Counted from the first letter of the stretch, positions 11,507 through 24,300 are shown. The stretch is 64,000 bases of DNA from Talpa occidentalis (GCF_014898055.3 NW_023601104.1:44265199-44329198); one strand, 5' to 3'. Translations and numbers: made by a program. Notes: generated from the letters alone by a model not told the origin.

Positions 11507-12832
11507 ACATCAACAAACGAAGCATGAAAAAGAAGTCCCTTCTTTGCCCCATTCCTGCACTATCTCCTCTCCCCAACACTAGTCACTATTCTAACTTCTA
11601 CTATCAGAGATTAGTTTTGCTTGACTTGAGTTATATTTAAATGGAAACATATACCATTCACTCTTTTATGTCTGGGCTCTTTGTCTCAAATTATATTGAT
11701 AAAAGTCAGTACCACTGTTGAGTTTGTAGTTAACTCATTGTTACGTAGTATGCCACTGTATGAGAGTAGAACAATATGTTTTCATATTCTATTGTTGATG
11801 AGCATTTGTAAAATTTATATTTGGGAGCTACTGTTAATAGTGCTCCTACAAACATCCTTGTATGTTTTTTTGGAGAATATAGGTACACATTTATGTTCAT
11901 AAGTCTTAAGAACAGAATTGTTAAGTCACATGATAAATGTATGCTCAGTGTTATGAGATGCTCCCAAGTGATTTTTCCATGTGTTGTACAACTCTTCCAG
12001 GGGTCTAGGAGAGTTAATCTACATTCTTGCCAAGACATAGTATTGTCAGTCTTTTTCACTGCAGCCATTCTAGTGGATATAGTGGTATAAATTATGGTTT
12101 TTGTTTACATTTTCCTGATAAGTAATGTGTGTGCTATCTTGCAATATTTTTTGGTACTAGTTGGCATCAGATATTCTCTTTTGTGAAATTCATGCAATTG
12201 TCTGATGAATTTTTTTATTGGTTATAGCTTTTCCTTATTGATTTGAAAGCATTCAGTGATATTCTGAATATAAGCCCTCATCAGATACATGCACTCAAAT
12301 ATAGGTTTCCATTTGTGGTTGGTCCATTTGCTCTGTTAATGGTGTCTATTAATAAACAGAGATTCTTAATTTTAGTAATGGCCCCAATTTATCATATTTT
12401 TCCTTTATTGTTAGAACTTGCATCCTGCATTAGTAATATTTGTCTACTTGAAGGTCATCACAATGCTCTCTTACATTTTTCTCTAAAACCTTTATTTTCG
12501 CAGCACTGAGATTTATAACTGCAATCTATCTGTGATTAATTTTCAACAAATCAAGACACCAAGATGCATCTATTTTACCATCTGGCTACTCAATTTGCCC
12601 AGATTATGTTCACAACTGCGCTACAGAATCTCCTCAATCATAAGTGAACTCTTTGAATTTGTACCTGGTCTCTTATTGAAAAGCTTTTTCTTTTTATTGA
12701 AAAGCTGTTTCATTGGTCTAATTGTCTAACCTAATTTCAATACCACAGTGTCTGGCTATATGGCAATGTAGGCAATCTGGCTGCATTAGTCTTTTAATTA
12801 TGTTTGGAAAAATGAAGACCATATGATTTTTC
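11507..12832 (-). mobile_element. LINE-1, minus strand, about 1.3 kb of 3' ORF2/UTR
   Basis: The plus strand follows the reversed order of an old mammalian L1: ACTAGTCACTATTCTAAC, TATATTTAAATGGAAACATA, the stretch around 11805-11830, TGCCAAGACATAGTATTGTC, CAGCCATTCTAGTGGATATA (12061), AAGCCCTCATCAGATACATG (12272) and TTTCAATACCACAGTGTCTG (12736). No intact frame remains. Short frames on both strands (73-112 codons) are chance or decayed ORF2. Confidence 0.85.
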
Positions 12833-12836
12833 TTGT

Positions 12837-12905
12837 TGAAGTCTTCTCACACTTAAAACAAAATCCAGACTCCTTAACACAGCTTACAAAGCACTGAATT
12901 TTTTT
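12837..12905 (+). mobile_element. Possible L2 fragment, plus strand
   Basis: AAAATCCAGACTCCTTAACA followed by CAGCTTACAAAGCACTGAA resembles the L2 segment aaagtccaaactccttagcc / tggcattcaaggccctt. It is short and ends in a T-run. Confidence 0.5.
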
Positions 12906-13779
12906 TTTCACTCAGTAGAGGGCTTTAATTGTAATGAACAGAACAACTTTTAAAAGTATGTACTATTCATATAAGTAAGTATGGACATTAACAAAATCTT
13001 AATACTCCTATAATTTTCTAAATAACATCATAAATGATAAATATTAAGAAACATTAATGTTTTCTGAAATGAAAAAAATGATTTAATTGAATGTTTTTAT
13101 GACAAAAATTAAATAAGTACAACTCCAAATTTTAACTGTAAAATATAGTTTAAATGTTTTGAAATTTAGATACCTAATGTTCAAATCCAGGAGTATTAAC
13201 TGAAACTAAAATTTAAAAATAAGTGAGACTCAGGTAGAAATCATACCTTTCTCAAGAATAACTTTCTAAAGCAACAATTTAGTCAAAAAATAAAATATAA
13301 AATCGATAGAGAAAGATAAGCTATAACATTTCATTGTTATTCTTAATGGAAAGACTGAATTCATTCCCAATTATGCGAAATCTAGAAATTTTAAATAAAT
13401 GCCTCTTAAGAGTTGATTGTAGAAATTGAAAAGGTGCTTTTAATACTCATTTGGAAATTAGAAATAATTTTATATTTTTGAAAGAGGACACACAGATGGT
13501 AATATACATTACTCTACCAAGTCTAAATCTAGAATAATCAGAACATTAGGTATTTATCTACCATCATCGCGAGCAACAAAATAGATCACCAGAAGTAAGA
13601 TCTGAAACAACGCTAGAAAATGAAGAATTGTATGTGTGACAAGGTATTACAAACATATAGTAACTCAACTTATTCCTGCAAAAATGAAATTGGCCAAGTT
13701 ATTTTAAACAGAAAAAGGTGGTTTTATAGCTGATACCACAAAACATACTACATTCTAGACTTATTGAAGAGTTAAAGGC
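12906..13779. other. AT-rich DNA, probably decayed
   Basis: No gene. A small CpG-bearing patch (ATCGCGAGC near 13565) stands out from the AT-rich background but could not be assigned. Confidence 0.4.
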
Positions 13780-14235
13780 TTACCTTTTTAGAAAGTAATT
13801 TGGCAATACAAGTTTCAGATTTAAAGTTTTCATATTATCTAGTACCCTAATCTTTTTAAGAATCTATAAAAAGAAATGTACAGAAATGCAAGTATGTAAG
13901 GGTGATGCAGTTCATAAACATTTAAACAATATCCTGAACAAAGAATACTCAAACAACATTAATCTTCAATAGGTGAAGATTTTTGAAGATGTTTGACAGG
14001 ATATTATGCATATTATGTGAATGAAAAGAATTCAATTTCCTTTCAGAATCATAACTGTTAATAGTTTATATAGTTTATTGTTTATAATTGTTAATGTCTG
14101 ATTAAGAAAAAACAATTAAAACTTTACCAGCATTTGTGTTTAGATTTTGGGGGATTTTTCTTTTATATAGTTTTTTTAATGTTGTCCAGATTTTCTATAA
14201 ATAAGTATAGTAATAAATAACTAACAATTAAGGTG
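13780..14235 (+). mobile_element. L1M-type LINE-1 3' end, decayed
   Basis: TTTAGAAAGTAATTTGGCAA, then CTTTTTAAGAATCTATAAAA, ACATTAATCTTCAATAGGTG, AAGATGTTTGACAGGATATT and TTTTGGGGGATTTTTCTTTT follow the order of old L1M 3' ends (aatttggcaat, ctaggaatttat, caataggggattgg, atgatatatt, gggtgatttttatttt). Confidence 0.65.
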
Positions 14236-14573
14236 AAAATATTTTAAAAGAAAGAAATCGCCATTTTATAAGTTAGACCATAGATGTTAATTTATTTTAC
14301 ACAGCTCTCTTTTATTAATAACATCTTTTACTACTTTCATGATATAACAAATTATTTGAAAATTCACTATATTTCTTGTTTCAAATGTATAAATTGTAAT
14401 TAGAAATAAGGAATACTGGTTTTCTCATTTTTAAAGTGTGAGCATTAAATTGTACACTTTTTCACATTTGTTCAAATTCTAACATTCTATGGCTCTATAG
14501 GGTTGTCTATGGAAAGAAATTCCTATATGCAAACAAATTATTTCTACCAAAATTTTGTAAAAGATAAGCTATA

Positions 14574-14700
14574 CAAGTTGATCCTTGAAGAACATATGTT
14601 TGAACCGCAGAGGTCCACTTAACTTGGGTTGTTTTATATTTTATTTTCTTATCTGCAGGTTCTATATTCACTAAATCAACCTCAACCATGTAAACCATGC
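14574..14700 (+). mobile_element. Tigger-type (MER8-like) DNA transposon fragment
   Basis: AAGTTGATCCTTGAAGAACA, then TTTGAACCGCAGAGGTCCAC resembles the well-known terminus caattgacccttgaacaacacggg / tttgaactgcgcgggtccac. Further on, TCTGCAGGTTCTATATTCAC resembles an internal segment. Only one end is present; the family name is from memory. Confidence 0.65.
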
Positions 14701-15653
14701 TTATGTAGTGGTCCCACTACAAGTTTGATTACATAAGGTGTCCATGTTCCTAAGTTTCCTCACTGTTAAAGGGGCAACCTTTCAAGAAAACATTTCCCCA
14801 TAGAAGATATTAAATTAATTATTAACTCAAATAACTTATTCAAGCCTTTTCCTGTAAAAATATTTCTAAATATGTTTAGAACATTGTGTTTCATCCAATG
14901 TAGCTACAAAATGCAGTATTTTTAAAAAGGTAAAAGATACCGTCAATGCCTTAAAAAACAGTTAAGAATTTGAGTTATGTCTACAAATGAAGCAATGATA
15001 CAATTTATAAATTAAACTCTGAGCTAGAATATGAAAGATATTATAGATAGCATGAGCTAAAGCAGATGTATATACAGGATGAGTAAGAATAAAGTAAGAC
15101 AGTCATCATGGTAGTAGAAAATGATATGCATTAGAGAATAGTACATATTTAAAGATAGATGGAACAGGGCCAGTTTAAAAAAGGTTTTGGAATTCAGACA
15201 GAGGACTTTGGATTGATATATATGTTTTTAGATGGAAAGAAATGAGGAAAAACAAGATCGAATAATTGAAGGATGCATAGGAATCACGTCATTCCTGAAA
15301 TGATAAAATAAAGTGTCTTCCTGTAGTGTACTCTGAGTTGCTTTTGCAGTAATGGTAAAAGATTGCATGACTCAATTTCCCTTTTTCTGGATTCCTTGTG
15401 AATAAAGAGATGTATTGGTAAAATCACAGCCAATATTAGAAAATCCATCCTCTTATTAGGAAACCCAAAAGTTATATTAACTCCTAAGTATCAGATAATT
15501 TGCAGGAAAATATACTAAAAAAACAAGTAACAGAAGGGGAAATGTTTTTCTTCATATATATGCATCCCATCAGTTTGACCTTGGAAAGAAGAAAATTATA
15601 GTAAGTAGTGCATGAATTGATGAATGGATATAATTTCTCTTGATATACATATG
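14701..15653. other. Mostly unassigned DNA with a possible L2-like trace
   Basis: The segment near 15165-15260 (GGAACAGGGCCAG, GGACTTTGGATTGAT, AGATGGAAAG) loosely follows reversed L2-like sequence (agggcc, gagtttggattttat, gatgggaag). Otherwise nothing is recognised. Confidence 0.35.
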
Positions 15654-16310
15654 CAGTACATTCTCAATATTTGCTGTACTTGTGATCCATATTTGCTGTA
15701 GTTGTGATCTATACTAGTCCCTACAAATACTGAATTAGCAAACATGAACAAGAATTCCTAAGGCAAATACAAATTTGGATTTCTGGTTACATTTCCATCA
15801 ATCTTCAATATGTAACTCCGTATTATATGTGTTTCTGTCTAAGGACATCTTATTCGATATGTAGTGTTGATTCATTAACAGTGTTGATTCACAGAACTCA
15901 CACCTGAATACAGATTATCTAACACACATTTTTCTCTGTAAAGCACGATGTGATTTCTTGTACTTGGAACACTAGAAAATTTAAAAAGAACGCCAGCACT
16001 ATGGTTGGGGGCTATTTTAAACAGGGAAGTCAACAAAAGTAAAAGAAAAAAAAAGTGAAAATGATGGCACTAAACTGCTGAAAGTAACTTTGTTTAGAGT
16101 AGAAGCGCTGAAGCAACAGGAAAAGAAAGCATCATCTACTTTGAACCAAGCTGAAAACATGTATGCCAGGTGACCCAATTTTTTTGTGACTCCCTGCAAG
16201 TCTGCAAATGATACTCAAAGCTCTGTGAGTACTGATCTTGAGGTTCCAAATAGATTTAGCATTTCGGCAAATTTTCAAATATGAAATCTATGAATAATAA
16301 GGATTGATTG
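15654..16310. mobile_element. 657-bp DNA transposon with both terminal inverted repeats (Tigger-like)
   Basis: The left end CAGTACATTCTCAATATTTG pairs with the right end, whose reverse complement is CAATCAATCCTTATTATTCA. About two thirds of the first 21 bases match. A TA lies just outside the right end (16311), but the left flank reads TG, so the TA duplication is only partial. Interior blocks (GTGTTTCTGTCTAAGGACAT, TGTTGATTCATTAACAGTG, AGGTGACCCAATTTTTTTGT) fit an ancient nonautonomous mammalian element. A 24-bp tandem duplication (ATATTTGCTGTA...) lies at 15667-15710. The 60-codon minus frame at 16017-16199 is not a transposase. Confidence 0.7.
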
Positions 16311-16900
16311 TATTTAATGGAATGAGACTTGTATGATTTGAATTTAATTCTTATTCTTTAAATAATTTGCTACAGAACCAGGAACAAGTCACAAATTTTA
16401 TCTGAACAATGAAAGGCTCTCTGCTTATGTCTATTGATATTTTCAGTTCAAACACCATATAATTCCATAGTGTACAACTTACAATTCCCTGGAATGAGAT
16501 TTTCAAACATGTTCTAACAATGTTAATGTCAGTTATCTGAACCCCAAAGTCTAATATTAGATTTGGTGAATTTTATGCATACCAAAAAATAGACTGAAGC
16601 AAAGTTTGGTCCCAAAGTAATTCTGAGGAAGTAGTCAAGAATACTAATTTTCCAAATAAGAGGATTTGAAATCAATGCCCTTTTGAAATAGTTTAAGATG
16701 GGTATTTTAAATCACGAGTTGGAAAATATGTAAAGAAAAAAAGACAAGCATTCTAAATTCCTAGCAGTAGAACTAGGTTCCAATTGTTGAGTTTACATAT
16801 TGTTTGCCTTAAAACACTGTGGACAAAAGATAAATAACCAAAGATAAAGTATGGAAGTATTTATCAAAACAACCTAGTCAGTGCAGTAGACAAGTTTCAG
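16311..16900. other. Unassigned AT-rich DNA
   Basis: No gene or named repeat seen. Confidence 0.4.
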
Positions 16901-18652
16901 CAGGGGTTGGCAAAGTATTTTGCGAACGGTTAGAAAGCAATTTGTTTAGACTTAGTGGGCCAAAAGGTAAAATAAAGTATATTATATATATATATATATA
17001 TATGTCTTTTACAAGAGTGAAAATGAATTTCTACAATTCTGTGCCAACAAAATTCAAACTACAACTACAATTAACAGCAGCAGCAACATCAGTAGTGAAG
17101 AACAACATAGAGAGCCCACTAATGAAAGAATGAAATTCTTTTGGGAGGAAAATGAAAGTTTTCTTATTTAGGTTTTAAAGTCAGTATGCTTATCAAGTTC
17201 TTGGTAAGTGTTCATTGGCTGATGTCAATCCAGAATTAGATTTTACATTTTTTTTTTTTTTGGAAGTGAAGTGACTTTTCACAGATAAGGCACTGTCAAA
17301 TGTTGATATAAAAAGCACATGAAATTTGGGGGTATAGTCATTACTTTTGAGGCATTTATATTACTCTAATGAATTTTCTTTTTAAAATTTGCTTTTAGCA
17401 TGTCATTATATTACAAATTAACCACTGTCAGCTGAATATTAGGTAGAAATTTAATAGCACAGTTAAATAGATTTTGAAAAATGGATATCTTTGCACTGCA
17501 TCAAGTTATGACTAAAAACTGTTGGAATTATAGTTTGAACTTGGAAAATATATCTGCAAATTCGGGACTGGAGATCTCATTTCTTGTTTTAATTGTTGAC
17601 AGAATGAAAGTATGTATGTGTGACTCAAAAATTTAGTTGTAGAAATTACTGCAGGTTAAGTTTTGCACCTATTAATATAATGAATAACTAAGGGTTGTCA
17701 ACACCTTACATCTGTATAAGTTTTGTATATTTCTGCAACTAAGACTTTCTGTTCCATACATATTTTTGCCACCACCTGTTGTAACTAACTCAGCAGATTC
17801 TACTTCAATTTGTTCTGAACTAGTTTGTATTTAACTTCTTTGAAAAATTCTTTCTTGTAGTTGTTTCACATATACAATTAATAGAAGTTCATTCCTTAAT
17901 CACATTAATTCCTGGAATAAACAACTAGCATTAACTCCTTGAATAATATTTACTTTCTCTGGATACATACTAATTTATTCACTAATTTAATGCATTGGGA
18001 AATGCATTCCTTGTTTGGCTAACAAATTAGCTACTCAGTAAACCACCATGCTTGCAGTCTCATTTCATTTTTAATTTTTGTGAACAAGATGTGCATTTAA
18101 AAAAATTTTTGGCCACTGCTTTCTTATGTGTTGGGAATTTTGCAATAAGTGCATAATTTGGTAATGTTGACATTTATTATTTTAGCAGAGCTATTGTGTT
18201 ATTGCATAATAATTAATAACAAAATAATCCATATTTCACAATGTGTTTTAAAAGTACTACATTCAAAGTTTATGTTTCTCATCCTGTTTTCACACAATGA
18301 ATATGCATTTGTAATAAATAAGTAAAATATTGTGGTAAGCCAATACTGCCAATTTATTACAATGTCACCATGATTTGAAGTACACTGAGAAGCAGTGAAG
18401 GGTGAGGGTACCATATTGTGATGTCCATTGCAAATACTCAATAGCCATTTTGGTGTAAAACACAGTAGAGTTCTAATAATTTTTTATTTAAAATATTGAA
18501 ATTTGATTTAATGTTCAAGTTCACTGAAATACCTCTTTTAAAATGTTTCTTAAAAAATACTTAAGACTTTTAAACCATTCTAAGATTGAAGGCTGGGCAA
18601 AATTAGGGAGTGGATGAAATATGGTTTAAAGACCAAATTATACCAACCCCTG
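16901..18652. mobile_element. hAT-Charlie DNA transposon, apparently end to end (1.75 kb)
   Basis: It begins CAGGGGTTGGCAAAGTATTT and soon reads TTAGTGGGCC. It ends with CCAACCCCTG, the reverse complement of the start. The sub-terminal block TTTTAAACCATTCTAAGATT resembles the conserved right end of Charlie elements (aaaaccattcttagctc). The interior is diverged, with no intact transposase; a (TA)n expansion sits at 16978-17001. The 8-bp flanks (AGTTTCAG and TATTCAAC) do not clearly match, as expected for an old insertion. Orientation is left open because no coding frame could be read. Confidence 0.75.
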
Positions 18653-21539
18653 TATTCAACGTACAGATGTAACAGATATCTCAGAAAATGCCGAGGAGGC
18701 TTTATAAAATCTAGTGATCACAGATTGGGCAGAACATGGTGGAAAGTGGTCTCTTTGTGTATCTCATGCTTGCAGGATCAAATATCTTTGGAAAATGAGA
18801 CTACTGCCCAATAGTGATTATAAGCCACACCCCACGAAGACCCTCTCCTGTATTTGTTGGGTCATCAAATGAGTTGTATTATGAGTTCAAAGGGCCAAAA
18901 TAGTCCATCATAAAAATTACCCAATGGGCATGTGATTCTAAGATTTCATTTCATAATATTAGTAAGACTAATTCCACTCAATATTAAAATGGCATCACAT
19001 ATTTTAGACCTGTAAATCATACAAAGATGCAAAGGACCTTCAATCAACTTCCTAAAGCAACCAATGTGACCCACTAATCAAAAATCATCTTCTGGAATAA
19101 TAATAAAGAATATTCCAGATTATCCAATAAATTCTCAAGGTGTGTTTGAAACACCTTTCTTGCCATGTAAAATGTCAAGAAGTCAATGAAGTGAAAATGT
19201 TTTCAACTTGATTTTGTACATGTGGTAGAACCAAGACAACCAAAAATGACATGAGTCATCATTGCATAGAAGAAGGCAGAAATGTGAAATTAGAGGGAGT
19301 ATTTTAAAAAATGTAAAACAAAGAAATGTATGGATATTTTACATTATAGAACACAACCTGAGCAGTACATTAGTAATTATTTTTACCAGGATTATTACCA
19401 CTCAAAATGTAAGTAATTTGTAATTAGTCTCACATATGAAAGTACAATGCAGAAATGACAACAAAAAATAATTTCATATGTATTGGGAAAGATAAAATAT
19501 TTACATGAGTTAACACATGCTTGATTTCAAAGTAGTACATTCAAATTCTAAGGACTAAGACCAGCTTGACTTTGTTAAAAATTTCAACCCTTTTACAAAA
19601 ATACATCTGTCCAATGCTGTGTAATGAGAAAAACATCTGTCTGTTTTACATTAACTATTATTCTATTTTTATTACCAGCCAACTTTTTTGTTGGCTAGCT
19701 CAGTTGCAAACAATAAAACAGATGTGGCCAATTCTTACAAAAGCTTCTTTCTAGAGTCAACATATTAACTTTGCTAACTTTTCTTGCACTTCCCATTAAA
19801 AGCAAACTTTTGCCTTCATTTTCAAACCCAAATACCTAATTATTATATTTACAATGAAGGAAAAAAACAAACACAATTCAGGAAAGGACCATATTTGTGA
19901 AAATATTTCATTCTAGTCACATTTATATTAAAAGACTATGACGCACTTCATATGACAGTTACATATTTGTGAACTTATTGGTGAACTTATTAGAAAATGA
20001 AATCACATTCTCTGATCAAAGTATCATTCCTGCTTTTAATAACTCCACATTTTCTCCATCCTCTCACACCACCCTTATGATTTACGTTTATCAGTATATG
20101 TAAAGATATATGTAACTATTTATATATATATGTAACAATCATAGCTGATCAACAATTACTTAGGATCAAAGTATGATATATAATTCATAAAATTATGTAT
20201 CTCGTAGACATCAAAACAGATTTATGGGAACAAATATTTAAAACAATTAGATTTTTTGTTTAAAAATATAGTTCTGTGGGCTTCCATTTCAGTAATTTTA
20301 TATTTTTATTACTGGACTAACATGCACTAGGCAACCTCTAATATTCAAGTGAACTAAAGCTCCCTATTTTGAGGTCATGTAGTATGTTCCTTTTTATAAG
20401 TCATTCAACATTTCATTCTGCCTAACTTTTTTTCAGAATTTTTGCCTCTACCTTTTTTCTCTATAAAGAAAATTTCTATGTATTTGTTTTCTGATGGTAA
20501 CACAGGATTTATTGAGTATAGCAGTACTAATGGTAGAACTGTATTTACAATAATAAACATTGTTTAACTTGAGATTCTAAAATGAAAGCGTTACTAGGGA
20601 AGTTTAAATCATAAGGCAATATTTTTTTAACCTGATAATCTTAGTTTACACCATATTATATAATGGAAATATTATATAATTCTTAATTTCTTTTTGTATT
20701 GTTTGTTTTCCCAGTACAAATTTCAATTTTAAAGAAATTCTTACTGTTTAATTTATTATGGATTCAATGGAACTCAACATTAGCTAGGTAATGAAGAGAT
20801 TAAACTCTTAACAATGTTGAAAAGTCAACCCAAATATGCTCAGTAAAAAAACTCAAATTTATTTAAGAAATATTAAATATGAGAATATATTTTTAACTAT
20901 GCAAATTGGGTGGGGTTTATTGATGACTAACAGTTTTCTGTTTTTCATCAATTACTGAATTCCAAAAGGATAACAAATTTGGATCACTGGCTTTCATATG
21001 CAGTCATTCTTCTTACATTTCAAAACTAATGTTGCTTAGAAACCTGCACAAATACTTCATGTCTTTTCCAAAGACATGATGAATATAAAATATTCTTGGC
21101 ATAGTTTTTAAATTGAGATAACTACAAAACTAGACCAAAACACAAATATTTACTTAAAAATAGTAGCAGTATTTATAAAATTTTTAAAGAAATGAAAAAA
21201 AAGTTTTTTATTACTTAAATTTGTTACATTCTTAATAATAAAAAACCTATCTACTTAATTAACAAATGAACCATATAAGGAGTTGCTATTATATTCTTTT
21301 GTAATCAGGTACATTATATCTAAAATCAACATTAATATTGGGTAGTACAAATGATATATTTAAAGTTTGTCCTCAATTTAAAATCTAGGGGAAAGAACTA
21401 AAAGCTACTTTTATTGTTTGTCAGTAATACCTACTGCCTTCAAGATATATAAAATAATTTATGGGCAAATTAACTTTTAAGATAATGCACTCCCTTGGAT
21501 GCATGATAGACTATAGATTCTGTGTTAGTAAGGAAAATC
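18653..21539. other. 2.9 kb of AT-rich DNA, nothing recognised
   Basis: No gene or repeat family. A perfect 7-bp hairpin (AGCCAAC / TTTTTT / GTTGGCT) lies at 19677-19696, and short (TA)n runs occur near 20120. Confidence 0.45.
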
Positions 21540-23530
21540 AGTGCTATATCAGGTGAAAAAGTAACTAGTCACTGCCAAAATGTAGGTATCCTAGATACAG
21601 AGTCTATACCAGACACTTGAACATCTCGGGGGAGTCAGTCCTTTAAGATTCCTGATGCCTAGATATAGTTCAAAGATAAATCAAGCATGTTAAAATCCAA
21701 CAGGGTGTATTGGGCCAATGCAATTGTGCAGCTCTAAAGAAAATTATTTAAAACTGTGCATGGAAAAGGAATTCTGCTCATTGAATGAAATCATGTGCCA
21801 TGGTACTTACTGCTGGAAAACACTTCCCAAAGTTAGTTATATTATCAAAGAATCTGAGACCTGGCAGTGGGGTGATTACAAAATCATACCCAAGTATATA
21901 TAGGATTAGTATTATGGCTACGGGCTGTACAAAACACATACTTCCTGTTTATAAGCTATGTGGATTTCCTATGGAGGTGTGAAGAGAACCTTTGAGGTTG
22001 AACATCAACAGATGTTTATCAGACCTGCATTGTCCAGGTATGGGCCACAGCCACCCAGATATAGCACTGTTCACAGTATGGTAAAAGATCTACAATTCAG
22101 GATAGGACCCAAAAAACAAAGCCCAGTGACTCCAGCACATGAGGCCAAGGAAGTGTGGTAATGTGTTTCTAAGGCACTTAGCCAAGGGTACAGACCTATC
22201 TAATTCTGCAAAGCAGACTACATAGGTCCCCTTTCCTCCTCTTGGGACTACTACTGAGTATTGATGTATTATATACCTTTCCAGTTAAGGTTAACTGAGT
22301 CCAGACCATATGTTGCAGATAAGACATATAGAAAAGGGGTGACATGATTGTTGAAAAGATTGAACAAGTAGCAGAAACTGAATCACATGACTGAAAAAAA
22401 GAATACCTTAGACGCCACTAGGCGTGGGGTAGAGAGAGGAAACAATCTCTCTCAGCTCTCATCCACAGAGTATCTGGCAAACATAACCCAGACGACAATC
22501 ATTAATTTCAACTTGACTACTGACCACCTAATAATCTTATCAATGAATTCAGAAACCTCCTAAACCACTAAATTCAGGAGTGAGCAGACAGCTGAGTAAG
22601 ATTAACATTCTGGACATTAATATTGTTCTCTTAAGCCTAACCCTATTGTTGGTACCTTGTGATCCCCACTGCTATTTAAGGGAAGACAAACTATTCTGCA
22701 TGTTTTCAAATTATAGCTGTTTATGCTAAACTTCCTCAGGTGTGTAATGATGAAAAATCACTGTCCTGGTCTTCCTGCTGGCCAGTCAAAATGGAATATA
22801 TGTGTTTGCCAATACTTCTTACTGTAATTGGATTAATAACATATTTAACTGACTTGGCTCTGGATGAGGAGACTGACTGAAGTCTATTCCCCAACTGCTT
22901 CTGATCACCCTATAGGGAGTCATGTTTGCTCTAAACCTGTATAAAGACAACTAAATAGAATATCTGTTGAAGTGATTATGCCCTTAAGATTTGTTATCTA
23001 GATATAAAAGGTCAGGCGTTGGAGCTATAGGAGAATAGCTCCATCATAACCCTCTGGCAATTGTGAATGTATACTGATAGGCCACACAGACTGTGGCTTT
23101 AAATACAGTTCAGCTGTGTCTTGGCAGAATGTTTTCTGATGCTGCTGGAATTTGAGAGAATGGGAAGTTTGTGAGAAGCTTCTATGAACTCACCTCTCTA
23201 CATCTCAGGGTAGCTATTATAAGACAGTTACCATTAGCCTCCCAGGTTCTGATGAATTATGAGGTTTCTTGTTATATCTCAGCCCCTTAAGGTATAGCTG
23301 CAGACTATAAAAATATTAGGTGCAGTTTGGAATTGGCTCCTCAGTAATGGGTTACTCCATAACTCATTCTGCAATCACCTAGTGAATTTTGTTTTCATGC
23401 TGTCCTTACAGTACGTGGCATGAGGACCACATATAAATGGATGTAGCATTTTTGGTTGTTGTAATTTAAGTAGTGAAAGGGCTGAATATAAAAGGTTCAT
23501 TTTACCTTTATCAGCTGATTGTCATTCAGT
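21540..23530 (+). pseudogene. Candidate decayed ERVL-like pol (integrase) region
   Basis: This block is visibly richer in G+C than its flanks. One plus-strand frame (positions congruent to 1 modulo 3) runs from 21718 to about 22254 with only a few stops: 61 codons, then 68 codons from 21958, then a stretch with ADYIGPL at 22213-22233. ADYIGPL preceded by a two-residue W/Q-like position (here C-K) is the start of the ERVL-type integrase core. Further down, S-D-x-x-x-G-S-H near 22900 is a weak match to the second integrase acidic motif. No LTR pair, gag or env could be recognised. The element is broken by stops and probable indels and cannot encode a protein. It could also be another retroelement class. 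Confidence 0.45.
22412..22453. repeat. Two adjacent short hairpins
   Basis: ACGCC-acta-GGCGT at 22412-22425 is followed by GAGAGAG (22432-22438), an 8-base loop and CTCTCTC (22447-22453). Both lie in the putative retroviral block. Confidence 0.6.
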
Positions 23531-23539
23531 TATTGGTCT

Positions 23540-23945
23540 TGCCTTTGTATACCTGCTGCACATTTGAAAGAAAGATAAACTATGGTATGATCATTCAATT
23601 AAATATTATGCCACAGTAAAAATGACTGACATGGAAAAGATTATCAGGCAAGCTCTTAAGACAAGTATAATATTTTTATTTTAGGCTTACATATAAAAAA
23701 CCCTACAAATTGCTATACATATATATATGAATATAATAGTGTGTATGCATATGTGTACACACACACAATAATCAGAACAAATTATATCAAATCTCTAGTA
23801 GTTTCGTCTAGGAGAAGACTGGAGAAGATAAATAGGCACTTTCACTGTTATTCTACATCTGTATTGTTTGAACTTTTCCAAAGAAGTATTCACAAAATAT
23901 CCAGGTAATTTAAGAAAGGATTAAAAGGATTTTTAAAAGATTGCT
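23540..23945 (+). mobile_element. L1M-type LINE-1 3' end
   Basis: TTAAATATTATGCCACAGTA, TGACTGACATGGAAAAGATT, a (TA)n/(CA)n stretch at 23720-23770, TCTAGGAGAAGACTGGAGA and TTGAACTTTTCCAAAGAAGT follow the order of an old L1 3' UTR. Confidence 0.65.
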
Positions 23946-24059
23946 TGTAATTATTTATATGTTGGTATCCATTACACAATTAAGTTTTCTACTGGGGCTG
24001 AGGGCAGGGGAAAAAAAAAACTAGCATAAAAGTATGACCAATATATTTCAGTAAATAAC

Positions 24060-24300
24060 AGAATCCAAATGTAAATATCATCTTCTCTAAACTTCCTGAT
24101 GGCAATAATCTGGATATTGTAATAACAATGCTATCAATAAAAACAACATTTGCTGAAAATTTGGTATGTGATAAGTACTGTGATAAGGTATGCCAAATTC
24201 ACTGGCAACAGAATGTTAGCAATCTCTACTAAATAACACTACTAACAGGGGAGTCATTAGTTTAGAACGTATCTTTTCATTTTATGTATGCATATGGAGA
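24060..24300 (-). mobile_element. Possible MIR or L2 remnant, minus strand
   Basis: GAAAATTTGGTATGTGATAA, then GTACTGTGATAAGGTATGC suggests the reversed MIR/L2 segment (actatgtgccaggcactgtgctaagg). Weak. Confidence 0.3.

Noticed and set aside
11730..12068. 112-codon minus and 89-codon plus frames
   Set aside because: Both lie in a decayed minus-strand L1 3' region that is noncoding here.
20900..21540. Extension of the retroviral pol block upstream (reverse transcriptase or RNase H)
   Set aside because: No motif of these domains could be read in any frame; the sequence returns to AT-rich background.
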